Source of the DNA: Dermatemys mawii
Lineage: Eukaryota; Chordata; Testudines; Dermatemydidae
Reading direction: 5' to 3'
Assembly (NCBI GenBank): GCA_007922305.1
Contig: ML677334.1
Location: 23,915,074-23,979,073, forward strand
Length of the DNA: 64,000 bases
Shown here: positions 12,613-24,030 of the stretch, in pieces
How the letters are laid out: each line of letters opens with the position of its first letter
Position numbering within the stretch: position 1 is the first letter of the stretch
The notes under the pieces: model-generated
Seen by the model: only the letters and a program-made list of their open reading frames with translations
Told to the model about the DNA's origin: nothing
The model's database searches: none
Program-made: the position numbers and the translations under genes

Positions 12613-13465
12613 CTAGGGTTGCCAGGCATCTGGTTTTCAAATGGAACATCCAGTCAAAAATGGACCCTAGCGGCCCCAGTCAGCGCTGTTAAAAATCTGG
12701 TCAGTGGCACAGTGGGACTAAGGTAGACTCCCTGCCTGCCCTGGCTCCGCACAGCTCCTGGATGAGGCCAGCATGTCCCTGTATGGCTCCTAGGCGCTGG
12801 TGTGATCAGGGAGCATCCGTGCACTGCCCCTGCCCTGAGTGCTGGCTCCATAGCTCTCATTGGCCTGAAACTACAGCCAATGGGAGCTGCAGGGGTGGCA
12901 TGGGCACTGCACAGAGCTGCCTGGCTGCCCCTGTGCCTAGGAGGCGGAGATGCTGACTGCTTCCTGGGGCAGTGCAGAGCCAGGGCAGGCAGGGAGCCTG
13001 CCTTAGCTCCACTGCTCTGCTGACCGGGAGCCCCTGAGGTAAGTGCCCCACAGCTGAAGCCTGAACTCCCACCCTCACCCCAACCCCTGGCTTCAGGTCA
13101 GAACTGCTTCCTGCACCCAAACTCCATCCAAGAGCCCACACCTCAATCCCCTGCATCAGCCTTGAGCCTCCTCCTGCACTCCAACCCCCTTGGTCCTAAC
13201 CTGGAGCCCCCTCCTGTACCTAACCTCTCATCCTCAATGCCACCCAAGAGCCCACACCCCCAGCTAGAGCCCACCACACCCCAACCCAGAGATCCCTCCC
13301 ACATTACAAACCCCTTAGCCGCCCCCTTCCATATCTGAACCCCCTCCCCTAGCCCAGAGCCCCTTTGTGCACTGAATCCCTGCCCCCATTCCAAACCCTC
13401 ATCACCTGCCCCACCCCAGAGCCCACATCCCCAGCCAGAGCCCTTCTGCACCACAGTTTCCTTCC
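12613..13465. repeat. GC-rich turtle-type repeat with terminal minisatellite
   Basis: Starts with ctagggttgccaggcatctgg, followed by ggaacatccagtcaaaaa, a layout I associate with a hAT-like turtle repeat. Open frames here on both strands have no domain and are compositional. The right part is the tandem array given separately. I could not locate the right inverted repeat, so the element class is uncertain. Confidence 0.5.
13055..13465. repeat. Degenerate C-rich minisatellite
   Basis: Repeated variants of the phrases ccagagcccacacccccagc, ctgcaccc(c)aa and cccctcatcc recur with spacings of roughly 50-60 bases. Units are diverged and unequal in length. This forms the right part of the repeat beginning at 12613. 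Confidence 0.65.
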
Positions 13466-13851
13466 CCAGCCCAGTGACTGAGTGAGGTTTGGGGAAAGCA
13501 AACAATGGAGGGAGGGGGATTTCGGTGACGGCTCCCATGAAAACTTTCAGCGGCATTTTTGTGGACATGCCAGCTCCACCACTTCTTCTGTCGGCGACAT
13601 TTTTCCACTCGAGCTTCCGGAATCTTTTCCCTTTTTTTTCCCCGCTACTCCAGCAGCACCACCCGTCTTTGGTGGACTTTCACAGCTGTTCTCGTTAGTC
13701 GCCTGCAGTGGCAAAAATGCTCACGCTGGCCCTGACCCTTCCCCTTTCAAAGTATCATTTCTGACAGCTGTTGTGTGCTGTGCTGATCACTCAAGGAAAT
13801 AAAGCAGACTATTAATGTGGAATATTCCTGCTGTTGAACACAGAGGCAAGG

Positions 13852-13874
13852 GTGTGTGTGTGTATGTGTGTGTG
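13852..13874. repeat. (TG)n microsatellite
   Basis: Short TG dinucleotide run with one interruption (tgta), followed by GA steps. Confidence 0.85.
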
Positions 13875-14419
13875 AGAGAGATTCCTGTGCAGAGAGCCCA
13901 GGGAAGGAGGTGGGGGCTGATGTTGGGGTTTTCCCCTCCCCCTGCCTCACGACTGGTTGCTTCCTGCCGCTGTCAGAACTTATAAGACAGCATGTTGACA
14001 CACTCTCTATTCCTCAAAATACACTTTCTCTCTCCCCGCTTCCATACACACATACACTCCCCCGCCATCCCACTTCAGTTGAAAAGCAGCTCGCCAATGT
14101 CCAATGGACTAGGATGCCCATGGAAGAATGGGATTGGGAAACCTGCATCATGCCTCATGAGGCATTGCAACCTCTTCCCAAAGCACTCTATGGTTAGTTG
14201 CACAGTGGAGCAGCTACTACAATGCACTGCTGTCTTCGCCATTGCAAGAGCTGCTAATGTGGATACACTCCAGTGTCACAAGGAGTGTGGTGTGGCTATG
14301 CAACAACAGTATAATTCCAGCGTTTTAATAAAAGTGGTATAACTTGTGGCACAGAAACTTGCCAGTGTAAACATATCTAATCACCCTGCTTCTGTCCCTG
14401 GCTGGCTGTGTTTGCTTTA

Positions 14420-15733
14420 TTCTCTTTAAGGAAAACTATTGGAAATTCTGGCAAGAGAGCTGGCAAGCTGTCCACATTTAGACTTAAGCAAAAGGCTAAC
14501 AGAAATAAGACTCTTGCTAATAATTGTAATAGTAGCAGTAAATAATGTACAAAACAGTCCAGTATTAATGAACTGTCAACAGTTTCATTCAAAACTATAT
14601 TTAGGTGAAGTGGGATTAAGTACAGATGGCATAGAAAATGTTTTTAGCAGATTGTCTCTGCCACAGATCTGACTCAGAACATTTAGATGCCCATCTAAAA
14701 ATCATGGAACTGATTCAGGCTCTAAAAGAACTGAAGGTCAGAAAGACTATTGGTGCACATGGGTTCCTGGATGAACTTTAGAAAAAGTCTGACCCTTTTA
14801 ATACCTAGATTATTGAATAGGTTCAGTGAGGCTAAGAATGAACAAACTCTCCCGCCTACTGAAGAGAAGCTGTAATTTCAGTTATTCCTAAACTTGGGAA
14901 AGTCCTTTGACAACGTAGTAGTTATAGACCAATTTTTCTAATAAATTGTGACGTTAAGATTTTAGCTGAAGCTCTTGTTATGCAATTGGACAAAGTTATC
15001 TCACATGTTATATGCATAAATCAAGTAGGCTTCCTTTATAATAGACATGGCTCGGATCATTTGTGTCAGCTGATTGATATTACTGCCACTTCAAGAGATT
15101 CTAAAGAACCCTTAGCTGTCATTTCTTTAGATGCTGAAAAGTTCCAAGCTATGCAGTCAAAGGCCTAGCTGTTTCTTGTATTAGCAAAATTCATATTTGG
15201 TAGCCACTTTATTACTTGGATTAAGATTTGTGCTCTAACCCAACTTCCAGGGATTACCACTGGTATTATTTCTGCCCTATTTCCCTTACAGAGAGGTATG
15301 AAGCAGGACTACTCTTTCTCCTCTTCCGTTTGCTTTAGTTCTAGAACCTTTATTGCTTTCTGTACAAATCAACATATTCATGCTATGAGGGTGGGCCAAA
15401 AGGAGCACAAGCTTTATGCTCGATGCAGATAATGTTCTTGTATTGGCACCAAAACCTGAGGTTATCATTCCTTCTAATCGCTCTTAGTAAGTTTGGACAC
15501 CTTTCCAGTTATGAAATTAACTGGAGTAAATCAGAAATCCTAGGCATTAACAAATATGCCTACAAAGGCCTTTTCTCAAATTGGAACTCTGAGTGGCAAT
15601 CAAATTAAATATTTAGAAATACTGATTCCCAATAAAGTTCAGGACATCCTTAAGATATATAACCAATTATTGCACAAGTGACTAATGATTTGGGGATATG
15701 GAGTTTGTTAATCTTCAATTTGTAGGGTAAAAT
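14420..15733 (+). mobile_element. Tx1/L1-like LINE, left fragment with reverse transcriptase pseudogene
   Basis: A plus-strand ORF2 remnant. Recognisable blocks include SVIPKLGK, SSYRPIFLINCDVKILAEAL, INQVGFLYNRHGSDHLCQLI and LAVISLDAEK, then FGSHFITWIKIC, LQRGMKQ, FGHLSSYEINWSKSEILGIN and NWNSEWQS. These follow the finger, palm and thumb order of an L1/Tx1 reverse transcriptase. Stops and frameshifts occur throughout, and the segment around YADD is broken. The reading stops near 15733 at GRVKLI, and the same protein resumes at about 26474 with KMNVLPR. The two pieces are one LINE split by the CR1 insertion between them. Confidence 0.8.
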
Positions 15734-17039
15734 TAATAGACTTTAAGGGTAGAAATGACCATCGTGATCATCTAGTCTGACCCTCCTGCACAGTGCAGGC
15801 CACAGAACCTCAGTCACCCACTTCTGTAATAAATGCATAATGTCTGGTTGTGTTACAGAAGTCCTCAAATCATGGTTTAAAGACTTTAAGTTCCAGAGAA
15901 TCCAACATGTACTTTAATTTAAACCTGCAAGTGACCCATGCCCCATGCTGCAGAGGAAGGTGAAAACTCCACCAACGTCTCTGCCCATCTGACCTGGGGG
16001 AAAATTCCTTCTTGACCTCAAATATAGTAAGCAGTTGAACCCTGAGCATGTGGGCAAGACCTACCACTACCTTTCCCAGACATCTGGGAAAGAATTCTCT
16101 GTTATAACTTGGAGCCCTCCCTATGCGGTGTCCCAACACCAGCCATTAGAGATATTTGCTGCCAGCAGTCGTAGATGATCCACATGCCACTCTAGGCAAC
16201 TTAATCATACCATCCTTTCTATAAATTTATCAAGCTCAGTCTTGAAGCCGTCTTCCCACTGGGAAAACTGTTCCAGAACCTCATTTGTCTGATGATTAGA
16301 AACCAGAGTCTGAACTTGTTGATGGCCAGTTTATATCCATTTATTCTTGTCAATAGTGGATATGGGTTAACCTAACTTAAGTCCTCTCTCTTCCACATAT
16401 TTATCTTTGATGTATTTATGGAGAGGATTCATATTTCCTCATAGCCTTCATTTGGTTAGGCTAAACAAGCCAAGCTCTTTGAGTCTCCTCTCTTAAGGTA
16501 GGTTTTCCATCATCTTATTAGCCCTTTGCTGCACCTTTTCCAGTTTGAATTCATCTTTCTTGAGCATGGGTGACCAGAACTGCACACAGTATTCCAGGAC
16601 TGCCATGTGCCCCCTCCAGGAGGTCTTACCAGTTTCTTGTGTAATAGTACTAACACTTCATTGTCTCTGCTGAAATATCTCGCCTGATGAATCCTAGGAT
16701 TGCATTAGCCTTTTTTCACAGCTGCCTCACATTGGTGTCTCATAGTCATCCTCTGATCAACCAATACACCCAGGTCTTTCTCCTCTGTCACTTCCAATTG
16801 ATATGTCCCCAGCTTATGGCAAAAATTCGTGTTTATTAATCCCTAAGTGCATGACTTTGTACTATTTAAATTTCTTTCCATTTCTATTACTCCAGTTTTC
16901 AAAGTCGTCCAGATCTTGTATGACTTTCCAGACCTCCTCCCTATTGACAATACCTCTCAACTTTGTCATCCACAAATTTTATTAGCACACTCCTATTTCT
17001 TGTGCCAAGGTCACTAAAGAAAGTGCTAAATAAGATTGG
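15734..17039 (-). mobile_element. CR1 LINE, 3' portion (antisense)
   Basis: The 3' end of a CR1 element in reverse orientation. The untranslated tail lies leftmost (gatcatctagtctgaccctcctgcac) and the ORF2 C-terminus follows to the right. On the minus strand one reads KKDEFKLEKVQ, RRLKELGLFSL and other RT C-terminal phrases, with stops. The CR1 body breaks at 17039 and resumes at about 18217, 19302 and 25249, in register with a single original copy. Confidence 0.85.
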
Positions 17040-18216
17040 TGTGGCATGACACTCCATTTTTTCAATAAAAATATGCTTAAGATGAATATGGTATAACTAA
17101 GATATACTTTATGCAAGATGGTTCATGTAAGATATCATTTGAAATGTTATGATTTACTGAATGTGATTATCCATTTGTATGCATGTATCATTTCTGTATC
17201 TAAAGTTAGGCATATTGACTATGTAATAATTATAACTGTGTGTATGCTGTGGGGAACGCTCATCAGACAGTATAGACAATCCTCCTGAATGACCCATTTA
17301 AGAAGGACAATAGAACTCTGAAGATGCTAATCTCCCACCTTCCTAGGATGCTGCATTGACACTACAAGGTCAGGTGATAATGTCACCTGATGAAAAATAC
17401 CCCTTGGACAACTGGTACTTTTCCACTGTAGGGGATGGGGATCAAACAAAGGATTCCCACCTTAGGTAAATCCTTTTTAAGGGCTGAGGAGGAGGTTGAT
17501 CTGGAATCTCCTCCATTGCCTACCCAAGAAGAAAGACTGCTGAAAGTACCTGAGGGGAAAGGCAGGGGTGAGTCCAGACTGAGGTAGGGATCCAGTCTGT
17601 AAGAAGAGATAACTGGAACTCTAAGCTATAAAAACTCTGCATCCTGTCTAATTCCTCATTTAGGGTGAGAAATTACATTTTGTAACCTGTTTCTTTAGTG
17701 AATCAAGCTTAGTCTGCATGTTTTGTTTTTATTAGTTTAGTAATCTGCTTTGTTCCATTTGCTATACCTTATTTTCACTTAAAATCAGTCTTTTGTAGTT
17801 AATAAACTTATTTCTTGTTTATAACATAACCCAGTTTTTGCAATCCATATCTGGATGGGGGGCAAGAAGCTGTGCATATCTCTCTTCACATTGAGGAAGA
17901 GGGTGAATTTTTATGAGCTTGCACTGTGAAGATTTTTCTATACAGCGCAAGACAATATACGTTTGGGTCTGCACTTCAGTGGAGATGGGCACCTGAGTCC
18001 TGGGGCAAGTCCCTTCAGTTGAGGCTTTCTAGAGCTGATCTTACTGTCTGTGTCTTTCTGCAGCTGGGTGGAAGCCTGCCTCTGTATGTGCTAGAGGAGG
18101 CTTAAGAGCCTGGCTCAGCAAGACAGGGTAAAGGGGGCCTAAGATGGCAGAACAGCTGGGCTCAGAGGAATCCCAGTACATCAGGTGGCACCTTAAAGGC
18201 CACTTAAACCATCATA
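17040..18216 (+). mobile_element. Solo LTR-like element inserted in CR1
   Basis: About 1.18 kb starting with TG and flanked by attgg on both sides (17035-17039 and 18217-18221), a 5-bp duplication as expected of ERV-type insertions. Flanking CR1 sequence joins cleanly when it is removed. Inside is a TATA-like ctataaaaac (17626-17635) and an AATAAA (17801-17806) about 170 bases downstream, consistent with an LTR promoter and polyadenylation signal in the + direction. No internal viral genes are present. The right end reads catcata rather than a clean CA, so the exact border is approximate. Confidence 0.72.
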
Positions 18217-18515
18217 ATTGGTCCCAAGACTGATACCTGAGGAACTCCACTAGTAACCTCCCTCCAGTCTGACAGTTCACCTTTTAACCAGTCCCTTACC
18301 CACATTTCAGTTCTCATCTTAAACCCCATTTTCTTCAATTTAAATAATAATTTCTCATGTGGAACTCTATCAAATGCCTTACTGAACTCCAGGTAGATTG
18401 GATGTACTGCATTTCCTTTTGTCTAAAAAAATCAGTTATTTACTCAGAGCAAGTTTTGTGAAACCATGGTGCATTTTGTCTCAGTTGCTGTCTATCTCTG
18501 TCTTTAACTACTTAC
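18217..18515 (-). mobile_element. CR1 LINE, middle segment (antisense)
   Basis: Continues the CR1 from 17039: the motif tgaggaactccactagtaac and the following sequence are CR1 RT in reverse. It ends at ctttaactacttac, where a second LTR begins. Confidence 0.8.
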
Positions 18516-19296
18516 TGTGACTAAGTGGGAACTTTTCTTAATATTTTGTATGAACATTGTGTGTGCCTCAGTTCCCCCGGTGTGCTGCATTTTTAACTAG
18601 ATGGTAGGAAGGGTGGTTTACTCCTGGCAGAATCTCAGCAGACAATGGCCACTCTGAGGGCTGGACATCTGGTGCCTGGCAACTAATGACCCAGGACTGC
18701 CATGTGCCCCCTCCACGCTTAGCCAATTTTCACCAGCTGCAGAACAGAGAGCTAAGATGCGTGGCCAGGTGACCTGTTTTGCCTGAGAAGAACAACAAAG
18801 GATGGAGAAGAGGCCTTCAGGGGTTGTATAGTGTGGGCTGCTGGAAGCAGGACACACACTTCTGTACTGGGACTCAAGGGGTGGGGGGTCAGAAAGAACG
18901 TGGTGCTCCGGACCGACCCAGATGGACTTTGCTGTAACTTTTCTGTTCTCTGTGCTAATCCCGTACTTTCTATGCTGTGTTCCAGACATCTAATACACCC
19001 TTCTGCTTTTACCGTGGTGCCTGAGAGTCACTCCAGTCAATGGAAGTCAGGCATGCATTGCTCTCTTCAGGTGTGCAAGCCTTCCCCAGCTGTCCAATTC
19101 GAGTGGACTCACTGAGGAGAGCTCACGGAGTAAACAAGGGTGCTGAAGGTCCAGAGTTCAATCCCAGGAGATGATGAAGCCAAGGGGCTTACCCCAGGGA
19201 ATGTATGTGACCCTAATGGGGTTAACATTCTAAACGGGTCCTCCCAGGGACTATTCCACAGTTGTGCAAGAGCACAGGACCTGTGGATCAGTGACA
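18516..19296 (+). mobile_element. Second solo LTR inserted in CR1
   Basis: A 781-bp block starting TGTGACTAAG and ending GTGACA (TG...CA), flanked by cttac (18511-18515) and gctac (19297-19301), 4 of 5 identical. CR1 sequence on both sides is contiguous without it. A mutated polyadenylation signal (taatac) lies near 18990. No viral genes are present. Its sequence is unrelated to the LTR at 17040. Confidence 0.7.
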
Positions 19297-19301
19297 GCTA
19301 C

Positions 19302-19450
19302 TTTCTGAAAATTTTTTCCAAGACCTAGCATACAATTGAGGTCAAATTAATGGTTCTGTGGTTTCCTGAACCACTTTTTTCCCCTTTCTTAAAAACAAGT
19401 ATATTACCCGATGATTGGAACATTGCTGTGACCCCCAAGTTTACAGCTTA
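19302..19450 (-). mobile_element. CR1 LINE, segment left of the pogo element (antisense)
   Basis: CR1 sequence (aattttttccaagaccta onward) resumes after the LTR and ends at the TA target dinucleotide (19449-19450). It continues at 25247 on the other side of the pogo element. Confidence 0.78.
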
Positions 19451-20080
19451 CCATATATACTTGTTCATAAGGCACATTTTTTTGGTAAAAAAGTGAAGCA
19501 TCAAAGAGTGGGGGTCAGCTTATCAGAGGGTCTACACCAAAAGTTGACTATTTTAAGCTCTGTTGAATTACACTGCTCTACAGCCAAAATGCTTCTGAAA
19601 TAAATGTAGTCAAACTTTACTAATTCTGGGTCACTGAGAATGAAAATGATGCTTAAAATTGTTGATTGGCTCTGGTTTTCAAGATATTCTATTGGGTCAG
19701 TAGATACGACCCTTGACATGGGAATGGCGGAGGATAAGTGAATTATAAAGGGAAGGGATCTCAATTTAAACCAGAAATGACTAAAATACATCTTTGACTG
19801 GATCTATGAATAAATCTATGACTGGGTTTGGACAGTACTTGCTTTTTAGTCAAAACCATGAATGATGCAGTCTGAAGCTGGTATTGCGTCATAGATGATA
19901 TGAATTACATCATGTTATTCCTAGACGTCATGGATGATGCAGTCATAATGAAACTTACATCACTCCGCTGAACAAATTGCCCTATATTAGCTCTAGAAAT
20001 CATACAGTGTCGTGCTCTCTTATTTGTCAGTGTTTGATTTTGCAAAGGGACACATTTCTGTTTAGCCAAAGGGAGCAGAG

Positions 20081-21777
20081 ATGCCTCGTATTTGTGTGAA
20101 CAGTGCAGATAACTTCTGCTATGTTGTGCTGAAGTGACTTTTGCATCACAAAAGCGCAGTATAACCACTATGGTTAAGAAAGCCTATCACCTTTATTTTG
20201 GCTGCAAAATTGGAGATCAGGACAAGAGGTGGGCCCCACACATATGCTGCAACACTTGTGCAACAAATCTTCGCCAGTGGTTGAACAGGAAAAGGAAATC
20301 TATGCCTTTTGCAGTGCCAATGATTTGGAGAGAGCCAACAGATCATACCAGCAATTGTTACTTCTGCATGATGCCTCCAGTTGGGAAAGGTGTGTCAAAG
20401 AAGAAAAAGTGGACTGTACATTATCCAAACATTCCATCAGCTGTACACCCAATACCCCACGGAGAAGGACTGCCGGTTTCTGATGCACCAGAATCATTCT
20501 CACTTGAGTCAGATGAGGAAGAGGTTGAAACTTCTGGTCCTGAACCATCAATGTCACAGGACCCACATTTTCTCCCATCCTCCTTCTCTGAACCACACCT
20601 CATAACACAAGCTGAGCTGAATGACCTTGTCAGGGATTTGGAACTACCCAAGAGTAAGGCAGAGCTGTTGGGCTCCAGACTACAGCAGTGGAATCTCCTG
20701 GCAGATGATGTTAGGGTTTCCATGTTCTGTGATCGTCAAAAGGATCTTGTCCCATTCTTCTTCATGGAAGGTGATCTTGTAGCCTGCAACAACATCGATG
20801 GTGTGATGGCAGCCCTCAACATCGTTCACGATCCAGATGAGTGGAGACTCTTCATTGATTCATCGAAGACGAATCTTAAAGCTGTTTTGCTGCATAATGA
20901 CAATGTTTTGCCATCAATTCCAGTTGGTCATGCAGGAAACCTATGACATATGAAGGAAACCTATGACAGCATGAAACAACTTTTGAGGTGGATAAACTAT
21001 GACCAACATCAGTGGCAGCTTTGTGGCGATTTGAAGGTTGTTGCTCTCTTGCTTGGTCTGCAGACTGGATACACAAAGTACTGCTGTTTTCTCTGTGAAT
21101 GGGATAGTCGTGCAAGAGATTACCACTACGTCAAGAAAGATTGGCGACTCCGACAGTCATAGGAGCCTGGGAGGAAAAGTGTTCAGCATCTGCCACTTGT
21201 TGAATCAAGGAAGATTTTGTTACCACCCTTACACATCAAGCTGGGTCTGATGAAGAACTTTGTCAAGGCCATTGACAAAACAGAAGCAGCTTTCAAGTAC
21301 CTCCGTGGAAAATTTCCAAGGTTAAGTGAAGCTAAGATAAAGGAAGGTGTCTTTGTTGGTCCTCAGATTCGTGAACTTCTTCGAGATGATGCATTTGACC
21401 ATGCACTGCATGGCAAGGAAAAGACGGCATGGAAAGCCTTCCAGTCAGTGGCAATACATTTTCTCGGAAACAACAAGGCAGACAATTACTGGTTGTTGGT
21501 GGAAAACCTCCTCAAGGCATACAAAAGCCTTGGTTGCAACATGTCACTAAAGATACATTTTTTGCACTCTCATTTAGATTTTTTTCCACCGAACTGTGGA
21601 GCAGTGAACGACGAGCACGGCGAGCGATTTCACCAGGACATTGCAACAATGGAGAAACGCTATCAGGGCAAATGGAGCCCATCAATGCTTGCAGACTATT
21701 GCTGGACAGTGACAAGAGATGCTCCATTTAATGAATACAAGAGACAAGCCAAGAAGCGCCGAGTAGACGCTGAATAG
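20081..21777 (+). pseudogene. Unnamed transposon-associated protein family, broken gene of about 565 codons
   Basis: I recall this protein as recurrent in turtle and invertebrate genomes but cannot give it an established name or function. It starts at MPRICVNSADNFCY. One frameshift lies near 20125-20135, after which the frame runs from 20134 to the TAG at 21775. The N-terminus is rich in paired Cys/His (HICCNTC, NCYFC), suggesting a zinc-binding DNA-contact domain. An acidic linker (ESDEEEVE) follows at about residue 150. The long C-terminal half contains DPDEWRLFIDSSK, CCFLCEWDSRARDYHY, KIHFLHSHLDFFP, NDEHGERFHQDI and MLADYCW, and ends in a basic tail (RQAKKRR). Two stops interrupt it: TGA near 20944, where a gaaacctatgac duplication sits, and TAG near 21160. 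The conserved acidic and His residues fit a nuclease-like transposase, but that is inference. Confidence 0.7.
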
Positions 21778-22160
21778 GACTAAACTATGTACATAATAGT
21801 TTTTTGCCTTTTGTTTCATAATACATTTTATTTATATAACCCTTTTGCTGATTTTTAAAGTGTTACATAAACAGGACAGGTGAAATATTATCATGTAAAG
21901 CAACCATAAACACATGAAAAGACCTAGGTTTACAATTTATGGTTAAAACTCTATCATCTACACAATATACATAGACATAAAATGTAAAAACTTAAATATC
22001 TTAGAAACAGTAGCCAATCAGTTGTTTTAATTGTCATATTTGAATTCAGCACATCAAAATACATAATAAATATCACATTTTATCTCTGAAGCAGATGACT
22101 TCTAAAAAGTTGTAGACCAGTGTTATTGAATTGAATATCTAATACATTGTCATTGTAGAT

Positions 22161-22480
22161 CACAGGTCAGCAAACTTTGTCAGGGTAAGCCGGTGGCGGG
22201 CCAGATTGTTTTCTTTACATGGAGCACTCAGGCTCAGAGCCTCGCAGCTCCCACTGGCCACAGTTCACCATTCCCAGACAATGGGAGCTATGGGAAGTGG
22301 TGGTCAGAACATCCCTTGGCCCCTGCCTCTTCCCGCAGCTCCCATTGGCTAGGAACAGCAAACTGTGGCCACTGGGGGCTGAAGGACTCTGTGCTTGCAG
22401 ACACTCCACGTAAACTAAATGTCCCAGCCCACCATCAGCTTACCTTGACAAGCTGGGAGCCAAAGTTTGCTGACCCCCTG
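22161..22480. mobile_element. hAT-like non-autonomous element
   Basis: A 320-bp element. The left end reads cacaggtcagcaaactttg and the right end, reverse-complemented, reads cagggggtcagcaaactttg, a typical hAT-like inverted repeat. It contains inverted internal motifs (gcagctccca/tggccac). No clear 8-bp target duplication remains. A related shorter copy lies at 25006-25139 and a 5'-truncated relative at 35743-35915. Confidence 0.78.
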
Positions 22481-22554
22481 CTATATTTTAGATTGGCATC
22501 AAAAGAAACCCTCATAAGTTTTGCCAGAATTATTTTAATGTAATCTAATGAAAA

Positions 22555-22575
22555 ACCTGTTGTTGTTGTTGTTAT
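22555..22575. repeat. (GTT)n/(ATA)n simple repeat
   Basis: gttgttgttgttgtt followed by ataataataa, in the 3' flank of the pogo transposase pseudogene. Confidence 0.8.
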
Positions 22576-22688
22576 AATAATAATTGAACAAATATGTATT
22601 CATCTTCAGAATTACAGTCCATGTATTAAATATCCATTTACCAACTTTAAAAGTCTCATATTGTTCTAAGGTACTTATTTAAAAAGTC

Positions 22689-24030
22689 TTAAAATCCTTC
22701 TACGTCCGAATCAGTCTCCGATTCACCAAACAGGTCATTAAACTTGGCTTCAGTCACAGCTGCACCTGCATTGTCATCCTAGATCTTGGCAGTGTCGTTT
22801 TCAGACTAAGATTCCTTCTCATCATCAGCCTCTGTTGTGTCATCACCAAATATGGCATTGTCTTCTGTCCCAGTGAGCGCATTGCTGATACAAGTTTTCC
22901 AAAATGATTTTTCTATCATTTCTGAGGGAATGGACAGCCACGCATCCTTGACCAATAAATCAGATTGATTTCGGGCTTTATAAGATTCCTGCCTTTTGTC
23001 AACTTCGCCATTCCTGAGCACATTCTTTCAAACCACATTTTGCATAGTCTGTCTTTAAAGAGTTTGTTCAGGCAGCCATCAAGTGATTGTAGAGCTGAAG
23101 TTAAGCTTCCACGTATTACAGCCAAAGTAGTTTTCATTTTTTGGCCACATTTTTCACCTCATCCTGAACATGTCCCAAATGAGCATAGCAGTTTCTTGAA
23201 AAGTGCTCCTGGTCTCTTATTCCATACTTTTCCCAGCCATTCAGTAGTCCCACTTTCATCCATCCATCCATCTCTTTTTGGGTGCACATTCGATGATACC
23301 AGCAGGAAATTTCATGTTTTTGGACAAGGGTTTTCTTTTAAAGATAACAACAGGAGGGAACTTTGATCCATTGGACAAACACGATAAAAACAATGTAAAA
23401 TGTTTTTTTCATGGCCAGTGGTTTTAATTAAAACTGTTTTTTCACCGTCACCGGTTACCGTTCTGTTGCTCAGGAGATCAAATGTCAGTGGTGTTTCGTT
23501 CATATTTCCTATTTGTGACAACTCAAATGCATATTCCTTTTGACATTTTATAATAAACTTTTGAAAAGATTCGATTTTTTTCTTCCAGATCGCTTGGCAG
23601 CTTTTGTGCTATCTTTGTTTTCTGACGAAGACAGAGACCATGACAGTTCATGAAGCGAGTACACCAACCCGCTGATGCGACAAACATTGACAGCTTTATT
23701 AACTTGCATTTGTCATTTTTTGACATTTGCAGAGCATGAAGACCAATTCTAGTGATGATGTACCCATTTTGTTGACATTCAACAACCCAGTCATTGAAAT
23801 CTTTCTCCAGCTCAGGAAGTAAAGCACACCTCATTGGAAATTTTTTCTTGCTTCTTGGCATATCTTTTAGTGTTTTATTTTTTTACCATTCTCTTACTTC
23901 CTTCTCACTGATACAGAATTCATGAGCAGCAGCGCAATTATTGTTTGCTTCTGCATATTCAACAACTTTAAGTTTGAACACTGCGTGATAAATGGATCAT
24001 TTTCTTTTGATTTCACCCCGCTGTTTATTT
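22689..24030 (-). pseudogene. pogo/Tigger transposase pseudogene
   Basis: Minus-strand remnant of a DDE transposase of the pogo/Tigger family, about 440 codons. In order: an HTH segment (FKLKVVEYAEANNNCAAA, ISEK), a CENP-B-type DNA-binding part (LPELEKDFNDWVVECQQNGY, FVASAGWCTRFMN, GLCLRQKTKIAQKLPSDLE), then the catalytic region. The usual GNMDETP reads GNMNETP, so the first catalytic Asp is Asn. LIWDMF, with the second Asp, is present in a shifted frame. The C-terminal part (KLTKGRNLIKPEI, ISNALTGTEDNAIFGDD) ends in acidic residues at a TAA at 22689. At least four stops or frameshifts are present, and no start ATG is obvious upstream. Confidence 0.85.

Noticed and set aside
12345..13608. Several open frames of 60-141 codons on both strands
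   Set aside because: Pro/Gly/Leu-rich products of a C-rich repeat and minisatellite; no domain.
20081..21777. Host gene with a conserved zinc-binding protein
   Set aside because: It lies inside transposon ends, has stops and a frameshift, and no intron structure; transposon origin is more likely.
22555..22575. Possible CRISPR or tandem array
   Set aside because: Simple triplet repeat only; eukaryotic nuclear DNA.
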